The position numbers and the translations under genes were made by a program. Under the pieces are notes generated by a model. That model searched no databases, was not told the DNA's origin, and worked only from the letters and a program-made list of their open reading frames with translations. From Bacteroidota bacterium (GTDB taxonomy: Bacteria; Bacteroidota; Bacteroidia; Chitinophagales; Chitinophagaceae): a stretch of 58,964 bases of DNA. Shown here one piece after another: positions 42,185-51,716 of the stretch. The stretch covers positions 1 to 58,964 of the forward strand of contig JABDDT010000013.1 in the NCBI GenBank assembly GCA_013287475.1, given 5' to 3'. How positions within the stretch are numbered: position 1 is the first letter of the stretch; every line of letters begins with the position of its first letter.

Positions 42185-43850
42185 AACGCAATCGCTCCTC
42201 ACATCTGTCAATCTGCCTGCGAATATCGTTTTCTTCATTTTTAGTGGCGATTTCTTTTGAAAGCGCTATCCGATAATATTGTTCCGCAGTTTTATATAAT
42301 TTCTTCTTAAACATCTCGTTCCCTGCAAGCTGGTATGATTGATAGAAATTCGGATTGCTTACAATCAGGCTGTCAGGGTTTACTTCTATTCCTTCACTCA
42401 GTTCTTTTTTATATCTGCGGAAGTCTAAAAAATGCCGGTATTGATCTGTCAGGAGAAAACTATCAGCGGGAATGTTGAGACTGCTATCCGAAATTTCCTT
42501 GTTTGATTTCATTCCCTTAAGTGAAAATACTTTATTCAGGTCGTAACAAACAAATTCCCCCAATTGCCATGGCCCGGTGGAAACCCAAACCTGTTTCTTC
42601 TGGGGCTCAAATATGATGGAATGATGGGCAATGAGCTGATTAATTGCTTTTTCATTACCCAGACCAATATCTGTATTTTCCATACCCCTCCTGTCTCGCA
42701 GAATTCTGACCGTTTGTTGCAATGTGTTTTTATCTGTTGCGTCGAGCAGCTCTCTTACTCTCTGATAACGGTAATCGGAAGCACTTTGCCTTATTTGAAT
42801 CCTGTTGGATTTTAATTCTTTAAGTTGATTACTTTGGAAATGATTGGCGCAGATGATTTCATTTTTTCCAGGATCATAAAGACCAACAGAATCCGGAGTT
42901 TTTTCAATAATGACGGCTCTGCCATCTTCAGCTGATCCGATCAGAAAAGATTCTGAAACAAACATCTTTCGCTTTTTTGCAATCGCCATCGCTTCAGAAA
43001 TATTTCCCGCATATTGTAATATTTCACGGGCTACAAGAGAAACCGGCGTAGCTGAACCGGATGGAATATCCGATTTAGCTGCGTTGATGGTTACCGTTAG
43101 TCCTTTTTCATTCATTCCGGAAACCACACCGATAAAACCGGCCCAGGTAACCGACATAAACTTAAATCCGTCTGCAGGGTTCTCAAAAGAAACAATTTTA
43201 TTTTCTGAGAAATGATCCCCTACATAAAAATCAAAATTTCTTCCGATAATCATTGAGCTGTCAGCTGATCTGGATCCCCATGTGCCAAAGGATGTACATC
43301 CCACCAGGGCCAGGTTTTGCAAAGCATGGCCAATATCATGTGCTGCATGATAATTAAGGATACGCTGATAGTTATTACCGATATAATTATATTTTTCCGA
43401 AGCTGAAGTAGAAATTCCATAAATCTCTTCTTTATCCTCTTCGGTAATATGTTTGTCCAGGTCCCTATTAAACCAACCTATTACATATTTTAAAAAATGC
43501 CGGTAAAACCGGGAAGGAACCATACGGTTGATCTGTTCATTGAAATAGTCTTCCTGCAGCCGGATCAGTTCTTCCGTTAATTTACCATTCACAACGCCGC
43601 GTTCAAAAGGCTGACCTTCCACATACAATTCGAATAATCCTGATTTGCTTTTCCTGAACCAGTTATTTTTCAAGGTATAAAATCCGGGGCCTGGTTCAGT
43701 TCGTTGCCAGCTTAAAGCCGTCTTGTCCGATACGGCAGGTGGATTCGTCCTGGATACAATCAGGAGATAAATGACACCTGCTATAATAAGCAGGGCTATC
43801 ACTCCGAAAATCCCTGCCAGTATTTTTCTTATTTTTTTGGGCTCAGGCAT
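42183..43850 (-). CDS. Membrane-anchored C45-family Ntn hydrolase/acyltransferase
   Basis: The protein has 555 residues. One N-terminal membrane helix (ILAGIFGVIALLIIAGVIYLLIV) leaves the rest outside the cytoplasm. The autoproteolytic nucleophile is Cys185 in LVGCTSFGTWGSR, followed by MIIGRNFDF, as in the acyl-CoA:6-APA acyltransferase/phospholipase-B-like C45 family. A C-terminal helical TPR-like part (YYRIALSKEIATKNEENDIRRQID) is present. In flexirubin-type clusters such enzymes probably transfer or release the acyl chain during ester formation with the dialkylresorcinol; this is inferred. Its start overlaps the next gene's stop by 8 bases. Confidence 0.82.
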   Translation of the reverse strand: MPEPKKIRKILAGIFGVIALLIIAGVIYLLIVSRTNPPAVSDKTALSWQRTEPGPGFYTLKNNWFRKSKSGLFELYVEGQPFERGVVNGKLTEELIRLQEDYFNEQINRMVPSRFYRHFLKYVIGWFNRDLDKHITEEDKEEIYGISTSASEKYNYIGNNYQRILNYHAAHDIGHALQNLALVGCTSFGTWGSRSADSSMIIGRNFDFYVGDHFSENKIVSFENPADGFKFMSVTWAGFIGVVSGMNEKGLTVTINAAKSDIPSGSATPVSLVAREILQYAGNISEAMAIAKKRKMFVSESFLIGSAEDGRAVIIEKTPDSVGLYDPGKNEIICANHFQSNQLKELKSNRIQIRQSASDYRYQRVRELLDATDKNTLQQTVRILRDRRGMENTDIGLGNEKAINQLIAHHSIIFEPQKKQVWVSTGPWQLGEFVCYDLNKVFSLKGMKSNKEISDSSLNIPADSFLLTDQYRHFLDFRRYKKELSEGIEVNPDSLIVSNPNFYQSYQLAGNEMFKKKLYKTAEQYYRIALSKEIATKNEENDIRRQIDRCEERLR

Positions 43851-45348
43851 TTCTAATTTTTTCTATAAAATCGTTCCTGCCTGTCAGGGCAATAGAGGTA
43901 ATCATTCCACTGATGGCGGTGCCGAGAATCCCGTGCAGATTCAGGTATTGTCCTGTAAGAAATAGATTCGGTATCCTGGTTTTCGGTGAAATGAGCGTTC
44001 CCAGAGGATTCTGATAATCTTTCGCGGTTCCGTAGAGATTTCCATCCTCATTGCCAATATAATCACGGAAGGTTAAAGGCGTTGAAGTATAACAATGCAA
44101 AATGGATTTTCTTAAACCTGGAAATCTTTCTTCCACCCTGTTTAAAAGCTGTTCAGCTTTTTTATTTTTAAAAGTTTCATATGCTGCTCCCCTGTTTTGT
44201 TTCAAAGAAACTGTATTAAAACTGGAGGCCCAGTGCCGCACTTCATCATACCGCATATAGGCAAAAATAGTCATCCCGGTGGCAAATTCATTTTTCGCAC
44301 CCGGTGAGAGATAAATCGCATATCCCAGCGGCCAGTTGTTTTCATTATATGTTTCCATTTCCCAGGCCTTGCCGGATTTATGATAGTAATAATTGTGTTT
44401 AAAATATGGAAAATGCTTCTTTTTAAAAACAATGTTCAGGATAAATGAAGAAACAGTGTTCTGCATAGCCTCCACCCTTTTTCTGGTTGCCGGACGAATC
44501 AGGCCGGCATCCAACAACCGGTATGTCCCGGCGGGTGTGGTATTCGAAATAAAATATTTTGCACGTATTGTGGTGCCGTCACTCAGACTGGCACCTACAA
44601 TCAGTCCTTTTTCTGTTTCCAGCTTTTTCACCTCCCTGTTTTTGATCACCATTCCACCTGCTTCCGAAATATTTTTTGAAAGAATTTTTGCAATCTGAGA
44701 ACCTCCCTCCAGGCATCGCCAGGCAGATTCCATATAACTGTTTACTGTAAGTGCATGAATGTAAAAAGGAGTCGTTTCTCCGGTTCCCGCATACAACATA
44801 TTATTACCCGCTAAAACTGCGCGCAGATTTTCATTTTTTGTAATGGATTCTATGAACTGCCTGGCAGAAACCTGCATGGCTTCTTTTTTCTTTTCAACAT
44901 CTTCTTCCAAATGCAACCGGTAAAGCGGGAAACTGTCACAAATTTCTATAATGGTTCTTGTATATTTACGGATTGCTATTTCTTCTTCCGGAAAATTCCG
45001 GATCATCTCTTTCTCAAAAGCATCATATCCCTGCATGATCGGATATTCCTTTTCTTCCCCATCCAGCAGAATACGGTCAAAGGCAGGATCCATTTTTTCC
45101 AGTTTCAGTTTATCCATCAGGCCCAGCCATTTGAAAATCTGGTAGAGATTTTGTCCCTTATCCAGTGCACCGATATAATGTACACCCGAATCAAATATTA
45201 CTTTATCACGCACATAAATCTGAAGACAGCCTCCCAGTTGTTTATTTTTTTCTACCATGCATACTGAATATCCTTCTCTTGAAAGAATATTACCGCAGAC
45301 AAGGCCGCCCATACCTGTTCCAATTATCAGGACATCAAACTTTTTCAT
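43843..45348 (-). CDS. Phytoene desaturase-like FAD-dependent oxidoreductase
   Basis: The protein has 501 residues. The N-terminal FAD motif is VLIIGTGMGGLVCGNILSREGYSVCMVEKNKQLGGCLQ, and the C-terminal motif NLFLTGQYLNLHGILGTAISGMITSIALTG closes the FAD site, as in the CrtI/retinol-saturase superfamily. It could desaturate the polyene or hydroxylate or oxidise a ring substituent; the family occurs in flexirubin clusters but its exact step here is unknown. It overlaps both neighbours (8 and 14 bases), which shows tight operon organisation. Confidence 0.82.
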   Translation of the reverse strand: MKKFDVLIIGTGMGGLVCGNILSREGYSVCMVEKNKQLGGCLQIYVRDKVIFDSGVHYIGALDKGQNLYQIFKWLGLMDKLKLEKMDPAFDRILLDGEEKEYPIMQGYDAFEKEMIRNFPEEEIAIRKYTRTIIEICDSFPLYRLHLEEDVEKKKEAMQVSARQFIESITKNENLRAVLAGNNMLYAGTGETTPFYIHALTVNSYMESAWRCLEGGSQIAKILSKNISEAGGMVIKNREVKKLETEKGLIVGASLSDGTTIRAKYFISNTTPAGTYRLLDAGLIRPATRKRVEAMQNTVSSFILNIVFKKKHFPYFKHNYYYHKSGKAWEMETYNENNWPLGYAIYLSPGAKNEFATGMTIFAYMRYDEVRHWASSFNTVSLKQNRGAAYETFKNKKAEQLLNRVEERFPGLRKSILHCYTSTPLTFRDYIGNEDGNLYGTAKDYQNPLGTLISPKTRIPNLFLTGQYLNLHGILGTAISGMITSIALTGRNDFIEKIRNA

Positions 45349-48300
45349 AGGATTTTACGGGATGGGTGATCACAAAAAGCTGGTTTGAGGTATTCTCGGA
45401 CTGGTCGAGGGATCTGCAATCCATGCCGTGTTGCCGGGCCATTTCCTGAATGCTTCTTCCGGAAATGAAATGCAAAGGTTGACCGACCGTTTTATTAAAT
45501 GAAAGAATCCTGGTTGAAAAAACTTCCGTGAGTCGTGTTCGTTTATGCCTTTTTTTCAAATCACAATTCCCATCGCGGATGAGCAATATTCCATCATCCT
45601 GAAGAGCATGCATGCATTTTTGTAAAAGAAATTCCTGCTGATCAGGTTGCAGATAATGTAAAACATCTGAAAGGATAATGGCGTCAGCGGGACCTACCTG
45701 GATTTTATTAATATCGGCATTAAAAAACCGAATATTTTTATTCCGGCTAAAACAATGATTCGCCACTTCAATTTTTTCTTCGTCATAATCGTATCCAAAG
45801 ATTTCACGTTCCTGCGCTGCAAACTGGAGCATATAACTCATAAACCCATATCCACATCCGATATCAAGAATACGACCCTGCTTGGGAAGAAGATCATGAA
45901 AAGTTTTATAATCCTTTTCCAATCGGATCTTAACGCGTAAATACCATTCCAGCACAGGTCCTTTATAGATATAATTATAAATCAATTTCTCCCTGAAATA
46001 GCGGGGTTGTTCAAGTTCTTCTTTGAGTTTAGCATATTGCTGTCTGAAATACCTCCCGAGAAATTTAGCTCTTTCTGCATAATCCACACCGAAAAAAAGG
46101 TCACCCGCTTTTACTCTGGGCAGATATTTGATTGTAATAAAACCATCTTTCAATAAAAAATCTCCCTTTGACATCGTATAGCCCGTACCGTGAATCAGCA
46201 CTGGAAGAATATCCATGTTTAATTTCTCAGCTATGAAAAAAGCGCCTTTATGAAATCTTCTTATGTGTTCATCCGGAGATCTTGTCCCTTCCGGGAAAAC
46301 AGCTATCGAATATCCTGCTTTTACCTGTTCTTCCAGGTAATCAATACTATTTTCAATACCCCTGGCCACCGGATAATAACCTGCCATTCTTACGAGCCAT
46401 CCAAATAAGGGTGAATTCCAAACCCAGTGATTGGTAAGTAAAATCACTTTTGGATACAGCATTGTCATGATAAGTATATCCAAGAAAGACTGGTGATTGG
46501 AAATGAGTACAACTGGTTTTGAGAAATTTTCATGCTGGGGATTAATGATTTTCTTTTTCACATTACCCATAATATATAGGACGGACCAGGTGTAGGCTGA
46601 AAGTATCCTGTGGTAAAGATATTTTGATCCTGATTTTGCAAATGGATTCAGTTTGATCAGAAAAATCCCCAGGAAGGTTACGAGCAAACTTCCCAATCCG
46701 AAATAACTTAATGAGAATACTGATTTGAATAACCCTGTGGCTGTCCATGGAAAACGTCCGTTCCTGATACGGTTACGTACGAGAAAATCAAAGAAAAAAG
46801 GAATCAGTACCTGTGCTACCAGTACAACACTTAAAATTCCGGTTATTGAAATAAACGCTAAGGATCGCAATGCAGGATGTCTGGCAAATATCAAAACACC
46901 GAGTCCTGCCAGTGTCGTAATGACTGAAAGAGCAATGGATGATTTATAACTCGACAAATTTTTCTTGCCGGTTTTATATTCCTGAAGTAATCCATCCATT
47001 ATGAACAGGCTATAATCATCCCCTAGACCGAAGATGAGGGCGGACAAAATAATATTTACGATATTGAATTGGAGTCCTGCAAGCCCCATTATACCCAGGA
47101 TCCAAATAAAAGCAATCACCATCGGAATAAAAGAAACCAGGGAGAGTTCTATCCTGCCGTAGGTAAGGAGGAGCACTCCGAATACAAGCAGGGAAACCAT
47201 CCATCCGATCTGGTTGAAATCTGCAGTTACAACATCCAGAAGTTTTGAAGTCATGTATTGTCTGTCTGTTACAGTGACATCCGAAACAGAGGAAAAATCC
47301 TGATAAATCAGTTTTTTACATTCCGGCTCTGCTTTTACTAAGCTGATAAGTTCAACATGATCAGGTTTTTCTATGATGTATTCATTGGCAAATCCATTCC
47401 TGAGCATATTAGTTTCAACCGGATCAAGTGGCCGGTAAACAGTATTGAGCATTTGAGTGACTGGCTGGAAAGCTGACTCGCGAAATCCAAGCGGTTTACC
47501 CGCATTTTCCAGGCTGTTGAGTAAGCCTGATTTTCTTTTTACTGTCCAGTAATTATTCCAATATTTAATTCTTTCTTTCTGCAATGAATCTGAAATAAGC
47601 AAATGAAAAATGCCTGAAGATTTTTTGATTAGTTTATTTTGTTGAAGTGCCTTTATTTTCGTGTTGACGATTTGCTGTTTATTCAATGCAGACTCAAGAT
47701 TACTTCCTTCTGCAATAATATAGACTGAGCGCAGGCTGTAATCATTGATTTTATTCAGTGTGGATTCAGCCGTTTTTAATTTCTCAGGCATATAATTCAT
47801 ATGCATCATATCCTGGTCAAATCCCACCCTGTTTACAAAAAAAGCAAACACGATGGTCATAATAAAAATTAATCCGACCAGCCATTTATTTTTTTCAGGA
47901 TGATAATTTGCCAGCTGAAGAATCCAGGAATCCCTCTCTCCCTGTGTCTTTACAGAATTATTTGCATCTGATGGTGGTATCAATTGAGGTAGAAAGATCA
48001 GGGAACTCAGCGAAGCTCCAATAAGACAGAAAGCAGCAAACAATCCGAGGTCCTTTAAGATTTCTGATTGAACAAACTGAAGACAAAAAAAACCGCCGAT
48101 GGTAGTAAATCCTCCGATGGTGAGCGGAAAACTGAGGTCGTCTAAAACAGCACGCATATCCCTCCGGTGGCGGAAATGATTATAAACATGCAATGAATAA
48201 TTTATGGCAATGCCAAGCACTATCGAACCTGCTGCCAGGGCAATTACGGAGATGGTCCCTTTAATCCAGTACATGATACTAAGAGAAAATAATGCGCCCA

Positions 48301-49213
48301 TGATTACAGGCAGCAGGATCAGCAGGGGCGCTCTTTTCTTTTTAAAATACCAGCTGATAAATAATACCAGGAATATTGAGGTGATTCCAAGAGTAAGAAT
48401 GGAATCTGCCCTGAGCTGGGCAGCATTTCCTGCAGCAACGGCCACTCCGCCAAAATAATTTGCATTTACTGAAGGAAAGTCATTTTGCTGAAGCCCGGTT
48501 ATGATTTTATCCATTCCTTTCAGGAGTTGGCCATTTTTGCCGGTATTGTCGGGAGGAAATGCCGGACTGACGAAAAGAAGCATATAACGTCCGTCCTTAC
48601 TGACGACATGGCCATCGTACAAATCGAAATTTTCATCATACTGTATCTGACGAATTTTTTTTAGTGCAGGATTCGTAATCTCCAAAGGATCCCTGCTAAT
48701 AATGGATTTCATAAGAAATCCGGCAGGTGACGAGAGGGTTTGAATATCCCGTGATAAAATTTCTTTAAGACGTTCCTGGTTGTCGAGGCTGTCGAAATAA
48801 ATATAATCCTCAGGCTCAAGAAAAAGGGGCAAATGATTATTTACCAAATCCATTAACTGGGGAACCAGGCTGTCGTTTACTCTTTCTTCCACGGAGAGTA
48901 TGAGTTCCGGATATTTTGTTCGAAGGGTGGATGCAAATGAATCTGAAAAACCAGCCAGGTTTTCCTGGGATGTCCTGGTACTGTCCTTCATGGAAACCAT
49001 CAGAACGAGTTTGTCAGCGAAACGGGCATTCTGGAACAGTTCGTTCAATTTGGCCGACTGTCGATCCCTGGGAAGTATCTTGGAAATATCTTCTTCAGGT
49101 TTTATTTTAATAGCGAAAAAGCCAGTTATCAGGAACAAACTGATGAAGACCGTGAAAAAAACCTTCCGGTTAGCTGCAAAATAATCGTAGATATAAAGAA
49201 ATGGTTTTGCCAT
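45335..49213 (-). CDS. Trifunctional MMPL exporter / lysophospholipid-type acyltransferase / methyltransferase
   Basis: The protein has 1292 residues and three fused domains. Residues 1-830 are an RND/MMPL transporter with about 12 membrane helices, two periplasmic domains and the GLGDDYSLFIMDG motif. Residues 870-1080 are a PlsC-type acyltransferase (NHQSFLDIL near 904, FPEGTRSP near 971). Residues 1095-1292 are a class I SAM methyltransferase (RILDIGCGYGF near 1113, ADAIILSDVLHYL later). In E. coli aryl-polyene clusters these jobs are done by separate Ape proteins, so this fusion couples finishing (acylation, methylation) to export of the lipid toward the outer membrane. Its stop lies 14 bases inside the desaturase-like gene. 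Confidence 0.88.
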   Translation of the reverse strand: MAKPFLYIYDYFAANRKVFFTVFISLFLITGFFAIKIKPEEDISKILPRDRQSAKLNELFQNARFADKLVLMVSMKDSTRTSQENLAGFSDSFASTLRTKYPELILSVEERVNDSLVPQLMDLVNNHLPLFLEPEDYIYFDSLDNQERLKEILSRDIQTLSSPAGFLMKSIISRDPLEITNPALKKIRQIQYDENFDLYDGHVVSKDGRYMLLFVSPAFPPDNTGKNGQLLKGMDKIITGLQQNDFPSVNANYFGGVAVAAGNAAQLRADSILTLGITSIFLVLFISWYFKKKRAPLLILLPVIMGALFSLSIMYWIKGTISVIALAAGSIVLGIAINYSLHVYNHFRHRRDMRAVLDDLSFPLTIGGFTTIGGFFCLQFVQSEILKDLGLFAAFCLIGASLSSLIFLPQLIPPSDANNSVKTQGERDSWILQLANYHPEKNKWLVGLIFIMTIVFAFFVNRVGFDQDMMHMNYMPEKLKTAESTLNKINDYSLRSVYIIAEGSNLESALNKQQIVNTKIKALQQNKLIKKSSGIFHLLISDSLQKERIKYWNNYWTVKRKSGLLNSLENAGKPLGFRESAFQPVTQMLNTVYRPLDPVETNMLRNGFANEYIIEKPDHVELISLVKAEPECKKLIYQDFSSVSDVTVTDRQYMTSKLLDVVTADFNQIGWMVSLLVFGVLLLTYGRIELSLVSFIPMVIAFIWILGIMGLAGLQFNIVNIILSALIFGLGDDYSLFIMDGLLQEYKTGKKNLSSYKSSIALSVITTLAGLGVLIFARHPALRSLAFISITGILSVVLVAQVLIPFFFDFLVRNRIRNGRFPWTATGLFKSVFSLSYFGLGSLLVTFLGIFLIKLNPFAKSGSKYLYHRILSAYTWSVLYIMGNVKKKIINPQHENFSKPVVLISNHQSFLDILIMTMLYPKVILLTNHWVWNSPLFGWLVRMAGYYPVARGIENSIDYLEEQVKAGYSIAVFPEGTRSPDEHIRRFHKGAFFIAEKLNMDILPVLIHGTGYTMSKGDFLLKDGFITIKYLPRVKAGDLFFGVDYAERAKFLGRYFRQQYAKLKEELEQPRYFREKLIYNYIYKGPVLEWYLRVKIRLEKDYKTFHDLLPKQGRILDIGCGYGFMSYMLQFAAQEREIFGYDYDEEKIEVANHCFSRNKNIRFFNADINKIQVGPADAIILSDVLHYLQPDQQEFLLQKCMHALQDDGILLIRDGNCDLKKRHKRTRLTEVFSTRILSFNKTVGQPLHFISGRSIQEMARQHGMDCRSLDQSENTSNQLFVITHPVKSYEKV

Positions 49214-49215
49214 TG

Positions 49216-50403
49216 CTAAAGAACGACCCTGTTTTTTTTGCTGAACATTTTAAGCAAAACAAAGCTAATCAGTCCTGAGACCAATCCGGCTATTACTGCG
49301 AGGCTGATACTGCCTGCAAGGTATTGTTTGAAGTTATACCGGATAGCTGATAAACTGAGTGATTTTGTTAAGGAAACCGGCTGTGCAGAACCTGGCATCC
49401 AGAAAGTCCCAAACTGATAACTGGTGTAAATAATAATCGGGATCATAGGAGGAATACTGATATTCGCAAACAGGATGACCAGGCCCTTATTCAAACGCAA
49501 TAATACTGCGATAAAAATAGCGACTATCAATTGAAATCCCCAAATGGGCAGAATACCCATAAATATACCGAATCCAACAGAAACTGATTTCTTCACATCT
49601 GACTGGGAAGGGTCAAAAATTTCATCCACCAATACTTCCTTCCATTTCCCTTTAAGAAATAAACGTCTCAGGAGGTCTCGTGGTTTTATATAGATAAAAC
49701 TAATAAAGACAAGAAAAGTATTTAATATGCTGATCCGGGTAAAATCTATAAAGGGTCTGAAGTGCGAAATTCTTTCTTCCGGTGATGCGTAATAAACTGA
49801 AACTGGAACTGAAATTACGGGAATACCCTTCCAGGCGGCCCGGACGATCACTTCGATTTCGAATTCAAATCGCCTTGTTATAAAAGACATGGATTGCAAC
49901 CTTGCCACCGGATATAGCCTGAAACCCGATTGTGTATCCGGAAGTTCAATTCCAGTTTCAACACGGAACCAGAAATTTGAAAACTTATGACCGAAACTGC
50001 TTTTAGCCGGAACGGAATGCTGATCCATATTTCGTGCTCCAATAATCAGAGATCCGGGATTATTTTCGAGTGCTCTGAGAAATGCCGGGACATCTTTTGC
50101 AAAATGCTGACCATCTGAATCTATGGAAATAGCATAATCGAAACCCTGATCAACGGCCACCCGAAACCCCTTTCGCAGCGCATAACCTTTACCCCGGTTA
50201 GGTGAATATGAAATGGAATGAATTCCCGCGAACCTTAAAAGAATTTTTTCAGTATCGTCTGTTGAGCCATCGTTCACAACAATGATATATGCATCAAAAA
50301 CCTTCAGATCATGCAACAGGTTTTCAAGGGTTTTTGCATTGTTGTAAGTAGGAACCAGGATGCAGACTTTTAAACGCTCGAATATATGATGTTGTGATTC
50401 CAT
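49216..50403 (-). CDS. GT2 glycosyltransferase fused to DUF2062
   Basis: The protein has 395 residues. Residues 10-230 are a family 2 glycosyltransferase with CILVPTYNNAKTLENLL, IIVVNDGSTDDTEKI, the metal-binding SIDSDGQH, and NFWFRVETGIELPDTQSGFR as in dolichol-phosphate-mannose-synthase-like enzymes. Residues 270-395 form a DUF2062 membrane domain (GFGIFMGILPIWGFQLIVAIF, FANISIPPMIPIII). It may glycosylate a lipid or build the pigment head group. It is the first gene of the 19-kb minus-strand pigment operon; the spacer upstream is filled with a 7-mer inverted repeat. The start follows 2 bases after the MMPL gene's start region in the downstream direction. Confidence 0.85.
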   Translation of the reverse strand: MESQHHIFERLKVCILVPTYNNAKTLENLLHDLKVFDAYIIVVNDGSTDDTEKILLRFAGIHSISYSPNRGKGYALRKGFRVAVDQGFDYAISIDSDGQHFAKDVPAFLRALENNPGSLIIGARNMDQHSVPAKSSFGHKFSNFWFRVETGIELPDTQSGFRLYPVARLQSMSFITRRFEFEIEVIVRAAWKGIPVISVPVSVYYASPEERISHFRPFIDFTRISILNTFLVFISFIYIKPRDLLRRLFLKGKWKEVLVDEIFDPSQSDVKKSVSVGFGIFMGILPIWGFQLIVAIFIAVLLRLNKGLVILFANISIPPMIPIIIYTSYQFGTFWMPGSAQPVSLTKSLSLSAIRYNFKQYLAGSISLAVIAGLVSGLISFVLLKMFSKKNRVVL

Positions 50404-50408
50404 TTTTC

Positions 50409-50608
50409 GGGCTCAAGGCTTAAGGCATAAGGCTTAAGGCTTTTAAAGTGCTAGTTAATGATTAATAATTAAATTTTCTACTGACAAAATTCATCCACGA
50501 ATTCTCAAAAGAATAAGTGTTTTGCCTTTAGCTTTAAGCTTAGGCTTTAGGCTTTAAGCTTTAGGCTTTAGGCTTTAAGCTTTAGGCTTTAGGCTTTAAG
50601 CTTTAGGC
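50409..50608. repeat. Inverted 7-mer arrays (AGGCTTA / GGCTTTA) upstream of the pigment operon
   Basis: The left arm (50409-50444) has GGCTCA, AGGCTTA, AGGCATA, AGGCTTA and AGGCTTT units. The right arm (50523-50608) has about twelve units of GGCTTTA/AGCTTTA and abuts the stop codon of the barrel gene (50609-50611). The arms are partly complementary and enclose about 78 AT-rich bases that should contain the operon promoter. Confidence 0.8.
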
Positions 50609-51148
50609 CTAATAAATAGTATATCGGGCTGAAAATCCAAAATCAGGAAAATAAAAATTCTCGTAATTGTAATATTGCGGAGAAGCGATCCGGAATGTTG
50701 GTCTTATGTCAATGGAAACATCCAGCGGAATTTTTCCGAACTTATAATCACCTCCGCCGGTCGGGAATAAACCCAAACCAATTCCGCTGTATTGACTGTT
50801 GCTGGAAAATGAGTTGTTAAGGGTGAAACCCCCACCTATAAACCATTGAAGGCCCGGCAATGCAGTGATGGGAACATGATACTGATATGAAGCCGAAACA
50901 GAAATCATCGTTACGGCACTATAATCCATTGCACAACATCCGGTCACATAATCTGTTGATGGTTTTACACCCAGGTTGAATTCCAATGCCCCGGGGCCAT
51001 CTGATATAAAAGTTTTCAGCGACAATGACAGCAGATCTGAATAACCTGTACCCAGCCTTAATCCTATGGCAGTATGGTATGTTGTTTGAGATGATACAGG
51101 ATTAAAATAAATAATAGCCAGGCTTAATATACTAAGCGGTTTTTTCAT
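50609..51148 (-). CDS. Outer-membrane beta-barrel protein
   Basis: The protein has 179 residues with a signal peptide (residues 1-20, ending VSSQ). The barrel-like mature part includes YHTAIGLRLGTGYSDLLSLSLK, FNLGVKPSTDYV, YQYHVPITALPGLQWFIGGGF and a final strand FGFSARYTIY. There is an unusual CCAMDY pair of cysteines in a loop. Function unknown. It is on the same strand as, and upstream of, the pigment operon. Confidence 0.7.
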   Translation of the reverse strand: MKKPLSILSLAIIYFNPVSSQTTYHTAIGLRLGTGYSDLLSLSLKTFISDGPGALEFNLGVKPSTDYVTGCCAMDYSAVTMISVSASYQYHVPITALPGLQWFIGGGFTLNNSFSSNSQYSGIGLGLFPTGGGDYKFGKIPLDVSIDIRPTFRIASPQYYNYENFYFPDFGFSARYTIY

Positions 51149-51410
51149 TTACTGTGTTTTTGAAATTTGCCCCTGGATCCTGATCTATCTGATCACCATG
51201 ACCAGTATCCTGATTATTGAAATGGTTATTACCTGGGTAGAATTCTCTTTATCCGGGACTCGATTTATGGGCTAAAGTTAAGATAATATGACATTTGACG
51301 GTCTTATTCTCAAAAAGCTTAATGGGATTGATTTTATACGAAAAATAAAATGACTGTGGAATTTGATTCACAATCAGGATCGGTGCGATAACTAATATAA
51401 ACGGACTGGA
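51149..51410. other. Gene-free spacer
   Basis: A spacer of 262 AT-rich bases, presumably with the promoter of the barrel gene. I see no repeat, hairpin or small gene I can support. Confidence 0.4.
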
Positions 51411-51677
51411 TTAGGAAGCGGTATATATCATTTTATATACTTCTGAAATGTCAATATCCTGCAGATAAGGAAAGAGCTCTCCGACTTCATTGAAACTCCG
51501 TATGCATATATAGAAACAACGTGTTTTATGATAATATATTTCTACATAAAAATCACTTAACTGATAAAGGCTGATGCGAAAACTACCGTCATTCCGTTCA
51601 GCCAGATATACGCCATCTGTGGCAAGCACCTGAGTCTTGGCCATTCCGTCCATAAAATTGAATTCCTTTATATCCAT
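51411..51677 (-). CDS. Small hypothetical protein
   Basis: The protein has 88 residues, cytoplasmic, with FRISLYQLSDFYVEIYYHKTRCFYICIRSF forming an aromatic beta-hairpin-like core and a C-terminal helix (DISEVYKMIYTAS). It is compact and free of low complexity, so probably real, but no family is recognised. It diverges from the topoisomerase gene across a 39-base spacer. Confidence 0.55.
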   Translation of the reverse strand: MDIKEFNFMDGMAKTQVLATDGVYLAERNDGSFRISLYQLSDFYVEIYYHKTRCFYICIRSFNEVGELFPYLQDIDISEVYKMIYTAS

Positions 51678-51716
51678 AAAGCATTTTTTTTCGTTCTAGT
51701 CCCAGGTTTTATTAAA

